From Enoplolaimus lenunculus (lineage: Eukaryota; Nematoda; Enoplea; Enoplida; Thoracostomopsidae): DNA of 64,000 nucleotides. The number at the start of each line of letters is the position of its first letter. Positions within the stretch are counted from its first letter, which is position 1. Positions 32,501-45,994 of this stretch are shown here, piece after piece. The translations under genes and the position numbers were made by a program. Below the pieces are notes generated by a model. That model was not told the origin of the DNA. It saw only the letters and a list, made by a program, of their open reading frames with translations, and made no database searches. The DNA lies in contig JASANG010004101.1 in assembly GCA_030248215.1 (NCBI GenBank), positions 300,906-364,905 on the forward strand. Direction: 5' to 3'.

Positions 32501-34370
32501 TAAAATGCGTTGTATGCGCATGAAGATTAAATACGACTAATTCTGGTAGTTGGTTTTACAACGCGCTTTTATGTATTTAGCTTTTATGTCTATCTGTGTC
32601 GTAAGCAAATATAGCTTTCATCTCTGCCGCACTCGTTTCTTTAATACTCAAAATTAACATTCACAACCAATTCTGAAAATGTTTCTCTCATAAAATACAG
32701 TTTTAAGCTTTAGCGCTAGCCTGCCGATTTATAGAACGAATTTTGTTTTTAGTGGCCAATTTTCACTTTGTTCTTGTGATTTTGTTTTTTTGTAAATAAT
32801 TCCGGAAGTTTCAAGCCTGTTTTGAAATTGGTATTTTATTTTACTTAAAAATTTACTCAGCGTTTCATGACAACGCTTATCTTTCTAAAATCTGCCAAAT
32901 TATTTATTATACCTAAATCAATCGTTGTTTAGCTGTATATATTTGCGGAAAAGCTGAAAAGTTCTAAATTTTTAGCAGAAACGCATTTGATATTTGGTTA
33001 TTGATACAAGGAACAACACCAGCATGCAAACGAAAGTTCGCAGACTTCAAGATTTTTTATTTTGTAACGGTTTTGAAAACAATTTTGTGTTGCATTTTAT
33101 AAACAAAAATTTATGGTGACAGCGGTTCACCGCTACTGTATGTTACACTTGTTAGTCTCAAATTACTAGGACTTTTTATGTGTTTTTTGAAGTTTGGTGT
33201 CTGTCAAAACATCGCGTACCAAAGAATGATGAAGTCACTGAAGTGGTATATTTCGTGAGACGAAATTTAGCACCAACTGGCAGCATGTCTTTGGTAATAG
33301 GTTTAGGTCTGAGCAAAATAAAGTTTTTTCTTAATACCGCTAACAACAAACGTTATCCGCAAACATTTAGCGATTCGATGGCTTAGGCTTTTAGTGGACA
33401 GGCCCTTATTTTCATCATAAACTGATTATAGTTTATTCTATTTCGGATTATGACGATTAAGGGCAAAAAGTTGAACGGGATTTGTGGCTTTTCCTAACAC
33501 ATTTGACGTTGTAGAGTAGTTATATATTTGCGATGCTCTTGCTAAAATTGAATTTTTAATACTGGTTAAACATCCCTACCGCCAGTAAAGGTTTAATATT
33601 GGCCACTTTATAAAAAACAATTTTATTCAAATGTGGTACCTATCTACCTGTCTCTACTGACTTGATCCATAGGCGCCGGAGGGAGGGGCAGGCGTGGCAC
33701 TTGCCCCCCAAATGTTCAGATTGGGAGGACGTAGCCCCCAATATTGCCCAGAACTCACAATATCAAACTGTCCAATACCTTTAACACCAACACAACCCTA
33801 CCCGCTATTAAATTTGTACGCTTTGATAGACTAACAGAATAATACATAATATACACTATATCGGTAAAAATAGCGAAACCAGAGTGTATTAAGGTTCAGG
33901 GCCGGAGCAGCCAACCCCAATACCTCTCATTTAGGGGCTCCACCCCTAAAACGCACACTCTAACGGTTGGAAACAAAAATCGCCGAAGTTTTGAAATACG
34001 TCTGGCTTCTTGCTTGCTTCGTTCGCGAGTTTTTGACTTTTTTTTACCTTGCTGTGATTATTTAATGGCTTCATACGCTACACAAACTTAAAAATAATCA
34101 CTAGGGTACTAAAATGTTTCTCGTTCGCATCACTCACTGGCCCACAATTTTACTTAAAACAGTAAAAACTCACCCAAAATGAAATATTCAAGAATGGTGA
34201 TAAACACAGTGTTCGAGTGTGTTGTTCATTTTAACCCCTTCTCACATTGAGTTGCCTATAGGCAACTAAGCGCAGTGTATATACGTTAAACAATGTATAT
34301 CGCACCGTGTTTAACAATTGCAACACGTATACATAGTACTAAATCACCACAAGACGTGAGAGCCCCCTCG
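29557..34370. other. Long AT-rich stretch, no gene recognised
   Basis: Nearly 5 kb with only short open frames and no convincing splice pattern. At 33670-33735 and 33900-33960 there are GC-richer words (GCCCCCCAAATG, AGGGGCTCCACCCCTAAAAC) that look like remnants of dispersed repeats. A 32 kb segment (about 32100-32360) weakly resembles 46150-46280. Confidence 0.4.
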
Positions 34371-34377
34371 GGCTCGA

Positions 34378-34745
34378 GCGTCAAGCTCCTATAGCTGAGT
34401 TGTGATGGTATACGCCTCCCACTCCAGTCACCGGAGTTCGAATCCTAGCATAAAAGTAGGTCTCAGGGGAAATAGAAAATATTCATGTGAGAAAGGATTA
34501 AAGATGAGCTCACTCTCTAGATTCTCCATTTTGCAACTTTTGTGTGGAACTCTTTTTGGGGAAAGGTGTCCTCGCAGCTAATTAACACAAGGCTGAACTC
34601 GGACTAAGAACCCCAGATCAAACGCCAATAAATTCTGGACCTAACTCTACGTTGGTGCCTCCACCATGGAATTTGTGAGAAAACCCCTATCGCTGTCTGC
34701 TCCGGCACTGTTGGGGTCGGCATAGGCACAAAAACAATTAAACCA
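34378..34745 (+). repeat. tRNA-derived SINE candidate
   Basis: A tRNA-like head at about 34384-34455 with A-box-like TAGCTGAGTTGTGATGG and a good B box GGAGTTCGAATCC, followed by about 290 bp of GC-richer body up to GGGGTCGGCATAGGCAC. This is the build of a tRNA SINE. It is a different family from the copies at 1815-2860. Confidence 0.55.
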
Positions 34746-37700
34746 CATATTGATAATGAGCATTTATACTCGTATCGCTGATAATTTGTCAGTGAATGCG
34801 GTAACCGATTTATTTCAATTGTTGATGAAAAGCGAACAAAGTTTTTGCATTTACTATAGAGTTAAAGTGAATACTAAATTATTCTAAATCATCTTGCCTG
34901 TCATATTTGTTTCGCACAACAATGTGATTTTAACAAAATATCACTCTTTAGTATTCGATCATTTTAGGTACCATTGTGCGCCCCAATATTAATTGAATTT
35001 CGGCACCGCTGACTTGAACTGGTTGCACCTATAAATTTATAACTCTGTTTTAATACAATGAACCAGGTTTGTGTACTGGAACGAAAAAAACGGTTTTTCC
35101 GGTTTATTTTCAGTTTCTTTATCGATGTGGTGGAAAAAAAGGAAAAAAATAACTGTTTTAAAAAATGGAGGTCAAAAATATATATCTGCTGTTCGTAACA
35201 GCGACAAAATGTCGCAAAAATTAAAAATTCGTTTACGCATCCCTTTCATCTGGAACGAGTTTCGCTCAAGTGTCAGGGCGCTGATTTTGCTAGATTTTGT
35301 AGTAACCTTTTTGATTAAATATATCAGAAGTTTTTGCTGTGTGTGTTCCCTGCAGTCGTGATTAAGCAAAATTTGACGCAGACGTAATTTCTGTTGCCTC
35401 AGCTGAGGCCTAGCGTTACTCAAAGTGTTGTTGCCAATAGATTCTACTTCCGTGATCTTAAAATGATAGCTGTGTATAGTATAGGTGTATAAATTTTGTT
35501 TTTGTTGCTTGAGCCGACAGTCTCAGCTGTTTACGCCTTAAGTTTGAACTAAACTTCTCATTAAATTCATGTAACAACAATGAACAAATCCTGTTAGCAG
35601 ATTTTTACCAAACAAAAACCTAGAAGTTTGTAGCCAACTATAGTCGGCAGAAACTGATGCCTTTGTTTGACGTCTGACACGTTTTCAGTGTGTACGCTCT
35701 GCTTATCATGCGATGTAATCTTGATATATATACACTTAATAAAATGGCCGTGAGATTGTCTTTGAGCATCATTTTGGTGAGAGATTTTAGCATCTATTAT
35801 CGTGTTTTCATTTTAGAAGCATGAGTTCTGGATTTCCGTTTTTTCCAATCGATTTAATTTTTAAAAACCTACTATAATCTGTTCAGTACCACTAACCATA
35901 TGTATATATTAAATGCAGCTAATAAGCAAGATTTTTAACCGAGTATTTTTCGAAATGATGGTAAATTTTTATTTTTTTTTGGAATTTTTCTAAGAAACTC
36001 TAATCCATAAACAATTTTACGCCAAAAAATACAAGTTACAGTTGCACATACGTATTTGTTTTGATTCACTAATACACACACGCTTTCTTGAATATTCAAC
36101 CAGAATTTTAAACGTTAGCTCTGCCTCGGCAATTCTTAATACGGAACGCTGGATCGAGTCAACATGTGAGTTTTATGCTGTTAATTTTATTTGTACAGAC
36201 AAACAATTATCATTTTATTAATCGAAATATATTAGTTTTTTATAAATATTTGTATTTTTGGACCTTTCATGCGCTGAGAATTTAGTAATCGTAACTGACA
36301 CACGTTTTTTAATTCTCGCATCCAGTTGAATATATTTTGACACAGGTAACAACTTAGTACGCTTTTAACTGTCAATGCGGCCACCTTAATTGCAGGGGCG
36401 TGCATAGTGAGGACAGGGAAACTGATGGACGTAGAGATTCTGAGGTTTACGTTCAGGGCTAGATTTATGCTTGGGATTAGGAATGGACTGATATTTAAGA
36501 TTACGCTTAGTTTTATCAGCACTTTTTTACTTCAATCCAAGCGAAAACTTGTTACGTTGCAAATTTTTATTTCATTGAGTCGTCAGGGGGACTGCAGTTT
36601 CCAACAAATGCCCCGCTAAAAAGTCAAGGGACGAAGCAGAAAAGTGATTTTCGTCCCCAAACCAAATACTAAGCAACTTATCGCACACTTATAAAACAAT
36701 TTCTACGTGTTTCTTGAACACTCGGTTGAGAAAAGTATATTGCAAGAGGCTTGAGCAGCGGCAGCCAAAATCTTGTTTCTCTTCGGTTTAGGCTTTTTCT
36801 TAGGCTCAGGCTTTACGTGTAAGCCTTTACATAATTAATACTGTGTATTAATGAAACGGGCTGAACAGTACACTGTTTTATTGCTATATGCATTGCATTG
36901 CAATGTTCCTTAGTAAGAATGTCAAAAAAAATTGAACAGCAACTAAATATCACGAGGGCTTGTTATCCAACGTATAACAAATTACCACACTTGCAAGCTG
37001 TGTTTAGGTTTACTTTCCAATTAAATTAAGAGCCAGCATCATTTTAGATTGTTTAATATATTCGCAATGGTTTGTCAACTCTGGGCCTTGTCGTATAAAG
37101 GTTACATTTTTACGGCGCGTAATTGCTATAACACGGATGCACCAATATAAATGTACAGTTGTATTCAGGCGAGCAGCCGCTGTTGTAACAATGTCGTTTA
37201 GTTTCAATTTTATGCGATTATTTGTACGTACTCGTCTCCAAATCTAAGTAGTGAACACTGTGTTTGTCAAGAAAATAGGCTAAGTTCACCTGACTATAAA
37301 CTATTTGACTACAAAAACGGTATAATGGTAATTCGTCGACTGACAACTCGTTGACCGACAGCTTGTAATACGACATTCATCGATTCAAAAATTCGTCGCC
37401 CATCACTGTATGCTTAGGTTTAGGATTATAGTTAGGATTACGCTTAACTTATACTTACATTCATTCATAGGTTTTAGGACCGTTGAACGACAAGTTGCCG
37501 GGCGAAAAAACTGTAGTAGATTCGCAAAAAGCACTGCGGGTATTTCAGTACAGATTTGATTTAGTATCGTTACTGGCAACTACCCGGAGCGGCGGCGACC
37601 AATAATATTCGTGTAACATTCTTTAACCAATGATAATAAAACTGTAAGAAGAACGGATACCGTAGGACGACAAATATCGCAGCAACCATCGTAGATGGAT

Positions 37701-39059
37701 AGAAGCTGCATCCATCGTTGACGGGCGAGTAAAGCTTTAATATCTGCGCTGAACAATGACGATTTATAAAAGTTTAAAGCTAAATATTAAACATTGGTGT
37801 AGAGCGTCAGCATTAATGCGTTAAAGTGAACATATTGCGATTGGATTTATATGACAAGTTTTAGTATATTTTAAAGCTGGGCAGATTGTTGTTAACATCG
37901 GCTCTAATGTGTGTAATCTCAGTAGACAAAGACGACAAGTAATTTTGTGAATCAAGTTTTCATGTCGTGTGCTGCTTATAAAAAGAAACTACTGAACCCT
38001 TTAAATGTCGTATATTTTGCTTAATATAAGACGTTTTATAGCGCATAAATTTATTTTTGCAGTCGGTAATCTGATGTATCAGCGTGTAAATGCAGCGTTC
38101 AACTTTTGATGGAGTTTCAAAACTATTTATAGGATAAAAAATTAGCTTGGATGAGTGTGGGTTTGTGTTTTTTAATAAATTATTAAATTATAGCTGTCGT
38201 ACAGCTTTATGAAGCTACACTTACGGTTTTTATCGTTTACGAATACTTTTTTCGAAATTTTTATAGCCTGGACCATTGCATAGCTTCGTGAGGACTTAAA
38301 GTGATTCCATGATAGAAACATTGGAATACAAACAAAGCGTTTAAATGTAATGAACATGAACGTTTTTAAGAATAATGATTTGGTCGTCATAAACCACCTC
38401 ATAACCAAACGCTATCTTTTAGTGATGTCAAGTGCGTTTGTACGAATTTCTTTATAAAATGTTTTCTTATCAGGATTTTCAATTGAATTTGAGATCTATT
38501 TTTAGGCTACAATTCTAATCATTATATCTCATATGTGAGGCGCTTTCAACGCCAGTTTTGCTTGTTCAAATGTTGAGATCGAGAGAATGTTTATGCAACC
38601 AAAGTAGGATTAAATTAAAATTGCAAAATTCCGATTCCGATTGATTGTTCAACCGGAATCAGAATCGGAACTCGTTTTGAATCCGAATTCTAAAAGCCTA
38701 AGAAAAGCTTAAGCTAAGCCCAAGTAAAAAATATTCTTACCATTTAAGCCTACTCTACTACGGTCTTGTGAGAAACCAACCAGTGGGGCACCACTAAAAG
38801 TTCGGTTATCCGAAATAGAAATTTAATTTAGGATATCTGGCCAAATATTCGTAAAAAAATTGCCGGAATCGAGACAATAAAAATATCCGATGTTCATCAC
38901 TACCTAACATGGTAGTTTAAAGATGTTATTTGATGCCTTTTTATATGAAAAATCACCCTTAATACCTGATCAAGGATAATGCGACGAATTTCTGTTATTT
39001 GTAAACAGCGGTAATCAATGAAACTCACAATATTGCGTGCGTTGGTTATATAACAGTTT
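34746..39059. other. AT-rich stretch, no gene recognised
   Basis: Only short open frames. A GGAATCGG-rich fragment at 38628-38690 is related to hAT family A. Short TTAGG-type patches occur at 36430-36510 and 37410-37450. Confidence 0.4.
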
Positions 39060-39291
39060 TGATCAAAATACACGGCACAAAACAGTCACTACGCACATCA
39101 ACGCGTGAGAAAATAAATTTTGGTACATGTACCACTGAAGCAATGTCGGTTCAGCTAATAGGAAAACATCAACAACTAGTGTGTGGGAGTGAAACGCACA
39201 GGGCACCGTAGTTTGTTTCAAATTTGCTCAAAAATGAACTTTTTTCAAAACCACTGTTGGCCATGGCGCCCTTGGCCTCCATGGCTACGCC
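39060..39291. mobile_element. Short inverted-end element, copy 2 (partial)
   Basis: Diverged copy of 27026-27253: shared words include GCAATGTCGGTT, AGTGTGTGGGAG and CAAAACCA, ending ATGGCTACGC. The left end is not recognisable. Confidence 0.55.
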
Positions 39292-39335
39292 CTTGCAACG
39301 CCTGTAATATGTTCTGGCGAATTATTTGTAAGTTA

Positions 39336-39862
39336 TAGGGTGTAAACAAAAGGTAATAATGAAAATGGAAACGAAATGAAAAACGGATGTTATATAGATA
39401 TAGATAAAAATATCATGCTTTATTAATTAAATGGAAACGAAATGAAAAACGGATGTTATATAGATATAGATAAAAATATCATGCTTTATTAATTAAATGG
39501 AAACGAAATGAAAAACGGATGTTATATAGATATAGATAAAAATATCATGCTTTATTAATCGTTTAATATGCGGAGATTTAATCTTTGTTTACTGGTCCGA
39601 CATTTAGGTACTGGCTTGCACCGGCTATGCAGCATTTTATAGAAAATATTGTGGAAACATCTAAATTTTTTAAGATTTGGGCGATTAAATTTCGCATTTA
39701 TTTGAAATCGAACAAATTCAGCATCTACATTGAAAAACTGAGTCGTTTTTATATATAGTTTGCAGTTAACTATAAGCATAAAAATCAAGGAATTTCTAAT
39801 ACTTGCATAACGGAAACGAAAACAGTAACAGATACTGGCTTTTAATATCCGGTTACACCCTG
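39336..39862. mobile_element. hAT-type non-autonomous element, family B, copy 2
   Basis: 527 bp with ends TAGGGTGTAAACAAAAG and (reverse complement) CAGGGTGTAACCGGAT. The flanks GTAAGTTA and GTGAGTGT match at 5 of 8, a weak target duplication. It contains the 66-bp tandem repeat at its left side and GGAAACG words near both ends. Confidence 0.65.
39363..39560. repeat. 66-bp tandem repeat, three copies
   Basis: Three nearly identical copies of a 66-bp unit that contains AAATGGAAACGAAATG, GGATGTTATATAGATATAG and ATCATGCTTTATTAATT. The copies start at 39363, 39429 and 39495. They expand the subterminal part of the hAT-type element around them. Confidence 0.92.
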
Positions 39863-39870
39863 GTGAGTGT

Positions 39871-42394
39871 TAAATATATATTTAATTTTTATATCTACAC
39901 AATAACTTTAAAGCTGCTTTGCTATTGCCACTTATACACCAATGTGTGTCAGTATATTTTAAAACTTTGGCGTCGTAAGATTTGTCCCATCCCACCTCTG
40001 TTATGATGCGATTTTATTAATGTTTATCTACAATATTTCAGTAGTTAATGTTAATAAACTGATAATCAACTTTCTACTGATATGCTTAGTAAGCACTGGG
40101 CGTAATTGTTAGAAAATCCTTTTGTGGGGACGCTGGAAAATTTTCAAAATATACCCACCTTCGAAAACTTAATTCTGGATTCCTTGAAATAGTTAAAACC
40201 ATTTCGATGTCCAATACTTTAAAATGTACATGTGAGTATATATATATGACTATTTTTTGGCCAAACAATAACGTAACAAACAATAACAACATCCTTGTGT
40301 CTAATTCAATGCCCAGATTTTGAACAAAGCCAGAATGAATGCGTCATGCGGGAATCAAAACCTACAAACTTCACTGGAAACAAAGCAACTAGAAAATATT
40401 TCGCAAATTAGCCAGGCCAGTTGCCGGTCCAAGGCAGTTCATCCCTCCTTTTGAGAAGTTTTGGAAACCATGGAAATGTCGCTTGTAGTCTAACGAAATC
40501 ATTAACATGCCTCTTTTAAAAGTGCCCTGGCCCCACTAGCATATTTAGGTAGCTGTGGGTTTAAAGTTAGCGTTCTACAAAATCCATTGAACTCTTAAAC
40601 AATAGTACTAGAGAAGTTTTTTGGCTCTACCCTTGGGCGTCTCTGCAGTGTCGTTTATTAAAGCCGAAAGTAGCTAGTATTTTACCTTTGTCACATAATT
40701 ACAGTACCAGACCTGCGCAACGGTACAAAGATAACGGCGGCTGCCTTTATTTTAACTCATCAATTATATATATAAATTTTTACAACTCCTTAAGTCAACA
40801 GTTAAACAAATAGGTATCAATGACACAAACGAAAGTAAGCGCCCAGCAACGTACGTGCACTTATCACGCCATCGATGCTAATTTCAGTAGTTCTATAATT
40901 CAATTGTAAACAAAGTTAAGTTTAACGCTGCGATATAAACTTCGTTTCTAGAGTTGTTTAGAGTTAGAAATGATTATAGTGTCGGCGATATAGAATTAAA
41001 ACTTTAAAGCTACTTAACAACCACTTTAATCCCCGTTTTCTTACAGAGAAAATTGCTTATATTTCAAAGGGTAAAACTTTTTTGTTAATATACGAAAATT
41101 TAGTTGATTGTACTTACATTATCCATTCATGTTCTTCGGCACCAGAGAAGTCATTACTGCAGGTTGTTTTGCTAAATTTCAGTTCCGAAGAGTCTAACTT
41201 CAAATAAGAGTTAAACGAGTAAGCTTAACGAGCGAGATAATTTTGTATTTGTTGCCCTTTAAAATCCAAAATGTTAATATTCTAAGGATGTTAAAAGTGC
41301 TTTTTTTCGCGTCCACCAATTTGAACTACGAATGTATTTTGTATAGTCCCTCTGCCATGTGAACACCCCTGTTCTGGCTCGCGTCTGAAGTTTTTCTTTA
41401 GGTTTTCCGAAACTGAGCTTTTCATGTTTTAATCATTAATATTTTGTAAACATAAAATAGCATACCTTAATACTGATAAAAGCCAAATTTACAAAATGTA
41501 ATTTGCCAAATACAATTTACAATCTTGTCTACATTTACAGCTCCTATGTGTCGATTGTTATGTATCTTGTTTGGCATAAAAGTTAACAAGTTTTATGCGC
41601 TAAAATAAGCCCATTTCAAGCATTCAGTTCCATATTGCAAATTTACGATGAAAATATATACTCTGAAATATTGTGATTTGCGTTTAAAACAAAAGCATAT
41701 ATAAGTGTGTATGAAAAGATGAGTAAAATTTTGGCTAAATATGTGAGTTCTAACAGATAAAATTATTTTTTTTAATTTTTTAAAACACGGTGTTTGGCGT
41801 TGGAACTGATGTGGTAATCAGATTCGAAATAGCAGAATCGTATTTAGAGCTGCGGTTTTTAGAATCAGGTTCAAAATTGTATGGTTCATATAAACTATAT
41901 TACTACGACATCCGTAACAAAGTTTACGAAAATGATGTATATGTACACACACAAAGACATTTAAAGCCACTGTAGTATACTATGTTTTGGCGACAAAATT
42001 TTAAGCTACTTAACGTCAGTTTTATTTAGCTAAACATTTAAATTTCTTTGTGATTAGAAGCATCACGGATTAAGATAAGAATTGTACTCGGCATCACCCA
42101 TGTTTAAAACAAGAACAGTCGCGAACACGCTCAAATTATTAATCGATCCTGGTGCGGGACAGAAAATTGTTTATGGTTGTTTCAGAATTAACCTTGGTGT
42201 AATTGGCAGCGAATTAAATTATTCTAAATTTGTCAACACTGGGATATTTCACGTTCCTTTAGTTTTTAGTGCCCGAAACTGTTATATATTGGGGGCAGCC
42301 CATTGGAAGGCAGGGAGACCGGTGGACTCAAAGCCTGGTAGCCTTAGGTTTAGGCTTAGGTATATTTTGGTTTATTCTTGGGTTTTTACTCCTA
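39871..42394. other. AT-rich stretch, no gene recognised
   Basis: Only short open frames; the longest on the plus strand (42082-42426) runs into a repeat and has no recognisable similarity. Confidence 0.4.
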
Positions 42395-42805
42395 CTGTAG
42401 TGACCCGAATAAGAGGGGGTAGGTAATAAGGTATGGGTCCCTATTTGAGTCCCAATCACTAGGAGTCCGTATCCTTAATAAGAGTCCGTAAGCGGATATT
42501 GGAGACTATAATTGTCAATTATCCCAAATTGTAGTGTAGAAATGACTCCGGCAACAAATCCAGTTCAGTTCAAAACTTTAAAGCGTACTTAAGTTTTGAA
42601 AGTATATTCCTAAGTATAACCTTACGTTATCGTTCAAGCAATACACATGACCAATAAACGTTTACCTAAATCATGGGTATTAGGTCCAACTAACAAAACG
42701 CGGCGGAGGGCGGGTTAAAAATAAATAACAGTCCGTAACCGAATAACAGGAGGTCCCTCTGTATAGGCCAAATAAATATCAGTCCCCGTATTAGGGTCGC
42801 TACAG
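42395..42805 (+). mobile_element. MITE, TA-flanked family, copy 4
   Basis: 411 bp flanked by TA on both sides (42393-94, 42806-07). Ends CTGTAGTGACCCGAATAAGA and (reverse complement) CTGTAGCGACCCTAATACGG. This copy shows the family's termini most clearly. Confidence 0.88.
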
Positions 42806-42807
42806 TA

Positions 42808-45215
42808 GGAGTGAAAGCCAAGTATATAATTTTTGCGTAAAACACAGCTTTGTTTTACACAATTGTGTGCGAAAGCGGCAGAATATTCAAATCAATTACG
42901 TAGGCCATGCACTTCTCATATGCAGCCATTGGAACTCAGTTGTTTTTCACAGGACAAAATGATGTCCAATAACCACAAATGGATATCCTTCAATATGTGT
43001 AACGAGCGTTTCACTAAACACCGTGGCAGTGGCACGTTCAGAAATTCATAATGCGGGGCCGCACGATATTAAATAGAAAAAAGCTCGAGAGCGAAGCTAT
43101 CGAGAAGTCAAAACAATTTTAGTACTAAAATCACAGTACAAATTTTTGTTACGATCTCAGCTGAGAGGTCTAGGATCTAGTGTCCTCTGCATCGTCAGTG
43201 AACCGAGGCTCGGTTTTCGGAATACCTTTACTTTTTCAATATATCTGTAGAATAGCCAGAAAGTAGCATACACTGAACCAGAAGGATTACTGTAGCGATT
43301 AAGTGTTAGCTTAAACGATAACCGTGGGTGTGTTAATATATGCAATTCACAATTAAACAAGGCCGGATCCTTGTTATCGGTAAAGTTATCTTTATAAATA
43401 CAACTGCAGAAACGGATTTTAGCTGTAAAAGTAAATATCAGCCAAAACAATAATTTCGAGGCATTATTGCCAGGACCACGACGTAGTTGTTCTTTGTTGG
43501 CAGCTTTTGGGAAGATATTAAATTTTTGTTCACTGAATAGATAATGACAGTATTCAAAATTCGCGGCGTGAATATCAGGGCTTAGTCTGTATTTACGACA
43601 TCTCTGGTACTGCTGACTAAGTCATCAAGTCCATGTAATTCACAGAAATCTTGATTTCGATGAAAGTAAAGCGAAAATGTTTTGTAATAGTTTAATTTTA
43701 CGCAATGTCACATTTTCGACAATTGTTATGCGTCTGTTTGGGCTTGAAATGACTATACAATTTTGTCCAATTTTTAAGATTTAAAATTTCCTCAATTTAT
43801 ATTTATGAGGGCGACCGCCCTGAGGTCGAGGTCACGGCGCTTCATGTTCTCCCTAGGCTCCTTATGGTTCACCAGGGTAAGCTAAACATATATTGTGGAG
43901 TTGAAAGGAGTAGGTATTTCGCATTTAAATTTATTCTTAGGTTTGGAGGTTTTGGGACATTTTGCACTATTGTTATGACTGCGTTATTTTGTAATGTAGA
44001 GAGCCTTTGAAATAGTAAAAACGGAAGGTGTAAGTGGGTAGAGTTTTTCGCCCGCGCTGCGGTTTATCCACGGTAATTTTATTTTTTACTCGTGGATGTA
44101 TCCGCGCAAAATTCCTTGCCCACTACTCGTCATTATCCGGTCTTATTTTTTCTTCTGGATTCAATACAACCGGCTAAAACAGTTAAAAAATTCAGGTTTT
44201 TCTTCATTATCTGGTTTCAAATTTATGAAAACTTTACGTGGATAATGATTAACAAATTTTTACTCGCACTTCGAATTTTTTACAAACGGCTACACAAGCA
44301 TCAATTTTTTTTACCCGGCTCGCGTTTACATGCGGGTACCCGGGGTATCGTTAGCGTACAGCTTTGGTAAAAACAACTCAAATTTACACCCTGAGATTCT
44401 GGAACAAGTTTACGTTCTTGAGAAACAACACTGGTCTTGAGGCTTTAAGAGTACCTTTAATGACGAAACGACCACTACTGTAAAAAACATTGCCACTCTG
44501 AAAATATGCTGAAACCAATAAAAGTTAAAGCAATGTATAAAATTAATAGCATATTTCAGTGCCTTAAATTAGCAATTTGCATGCAAATTGCTATCAAATC
44601 TAAACGAATGAAAAATCAATTCCAGACGCACGCTTAGCTTCAGTCCTAAGACATTTAAATATACTAGAAATAATCGACATATCTGCCTAATTGAACTCAC
44701 TTTTACTGTAGAACAAATTTAATAATTGACACATTACAGACTTTTCCTACACTAGTGTTTAATCGGATAGAAGGAAAATTTCCCTCTATATTACTGTTTT
44801 AGTTATTTTCCTAAGCCTATGCATAGGCTTAGACTCCGACTTAGGCGAAACCAAGCCTGTACCAAACTGTAAATAATTCTAAAGTCAAAACCCCGGCGGA
44901 TTGAATAAATCTGTGCATTATGTGTTGGGAAGTTAATGCGGGGTGCGTATATTAGAATCAAAATTGAAAACGGTCCGCGTTAAAGTAATACATCAGACCA
45001 TTAGATGAAGCCAAGTAAGTATGCCGCAAACATTCGAATTTCAGTAAGAAACTAATGTATACTTTAGCAATGTGATACTTGTTTAAATATAAACCGTCAA
45101 ATTAAAAGTTTACGAGCTTATAAACTGCAGCTTATTTTCAAGGTACCAACAACATTTAAAAAACTCTCAGCGAAAATTCTCATTTTATCAAGTCGAAAGT
45201 GTTGACAGCGCTAAT
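42808..45215. other. Upstream region of Osr, no other gene recognised
   Basis: AT-rich DNA. It includes a GC-richer patch (43806-43860, GAGGGCGACCGCCCTGAGG) and a TTAGGC-like patch near 44815-44850. The proximal part should hold the Osr promoter, but I see no motif that I can assign. Confidence 0.4.
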
Positions 45216-45994
45216 ATGGCATTCAATTTAGAAAACTTGCCAGTCTGTTCTTTAGTCGAACTGAATTCAACGGCAGATTGCACGAAACAATCAAATGGTT
45301 CAGTGCATATGTTGCCACAACATGCAAGTAACAGAAAAGTATGGTTAGCATCAAATCCGGAAAAATCTAAGCAGAGCTCATCAATTTTTCCCTACAATCA
45401 TACAATCGGAAACACATACACAGCAACAAATCCTTTGAGGGCTTGCGACACGTCGTCTTTCGATTGTCAATTGCCGTATTCACAAACGTTTATTAGCAAT
45501 TACTTGAAGTACTATTATGCGCTTGTGACAATGTGGTCAAACCAGTTTTCGCCTGCGTCAGTCAATCATGTAACGCCTCCATTGGAAACAACAGCAATTG
45601 ACGAAAACAATAATATTACCGAAAATTCAAACAACAGATTATGCTATAAAACGAATATTCAACAGATGATGAGCACAAACGTTCAGAGTATTGGTGTTCA
45701 TAACGGAATTGCTAATTCTACATTAAGATTGGACGCTGTAAGACATCGCAGTGGCTGTTCTGACGCCGTTAGCTCCGCTAGTACCAACCGTAGCAGTAGC
45801 AGCAGTGGAAATGCGGTTAGATTTGATTTTACCAAACTTGGCGACAGTATTGTTATGGATCAGCGACTGCGAAATGCAGCAAAACAAAACGCAATAAATA
45901 ACGGAGAAACAACGCATAGGCAAGCATCAATCAGCTTAATGTTGCAAAATTCCGGGCTACGAAATTTGTCAATAAAGAGCGCTAGTGTAATTGG
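45216..45994 (+). CDS. Osr exon 1
   Basis: The 259-codon N-terminal region with low-complexity Ser/Asn stretches and RFDFTKL; the donor is TTGG|GTAAGT (phase 2). Confidence 0.85.
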
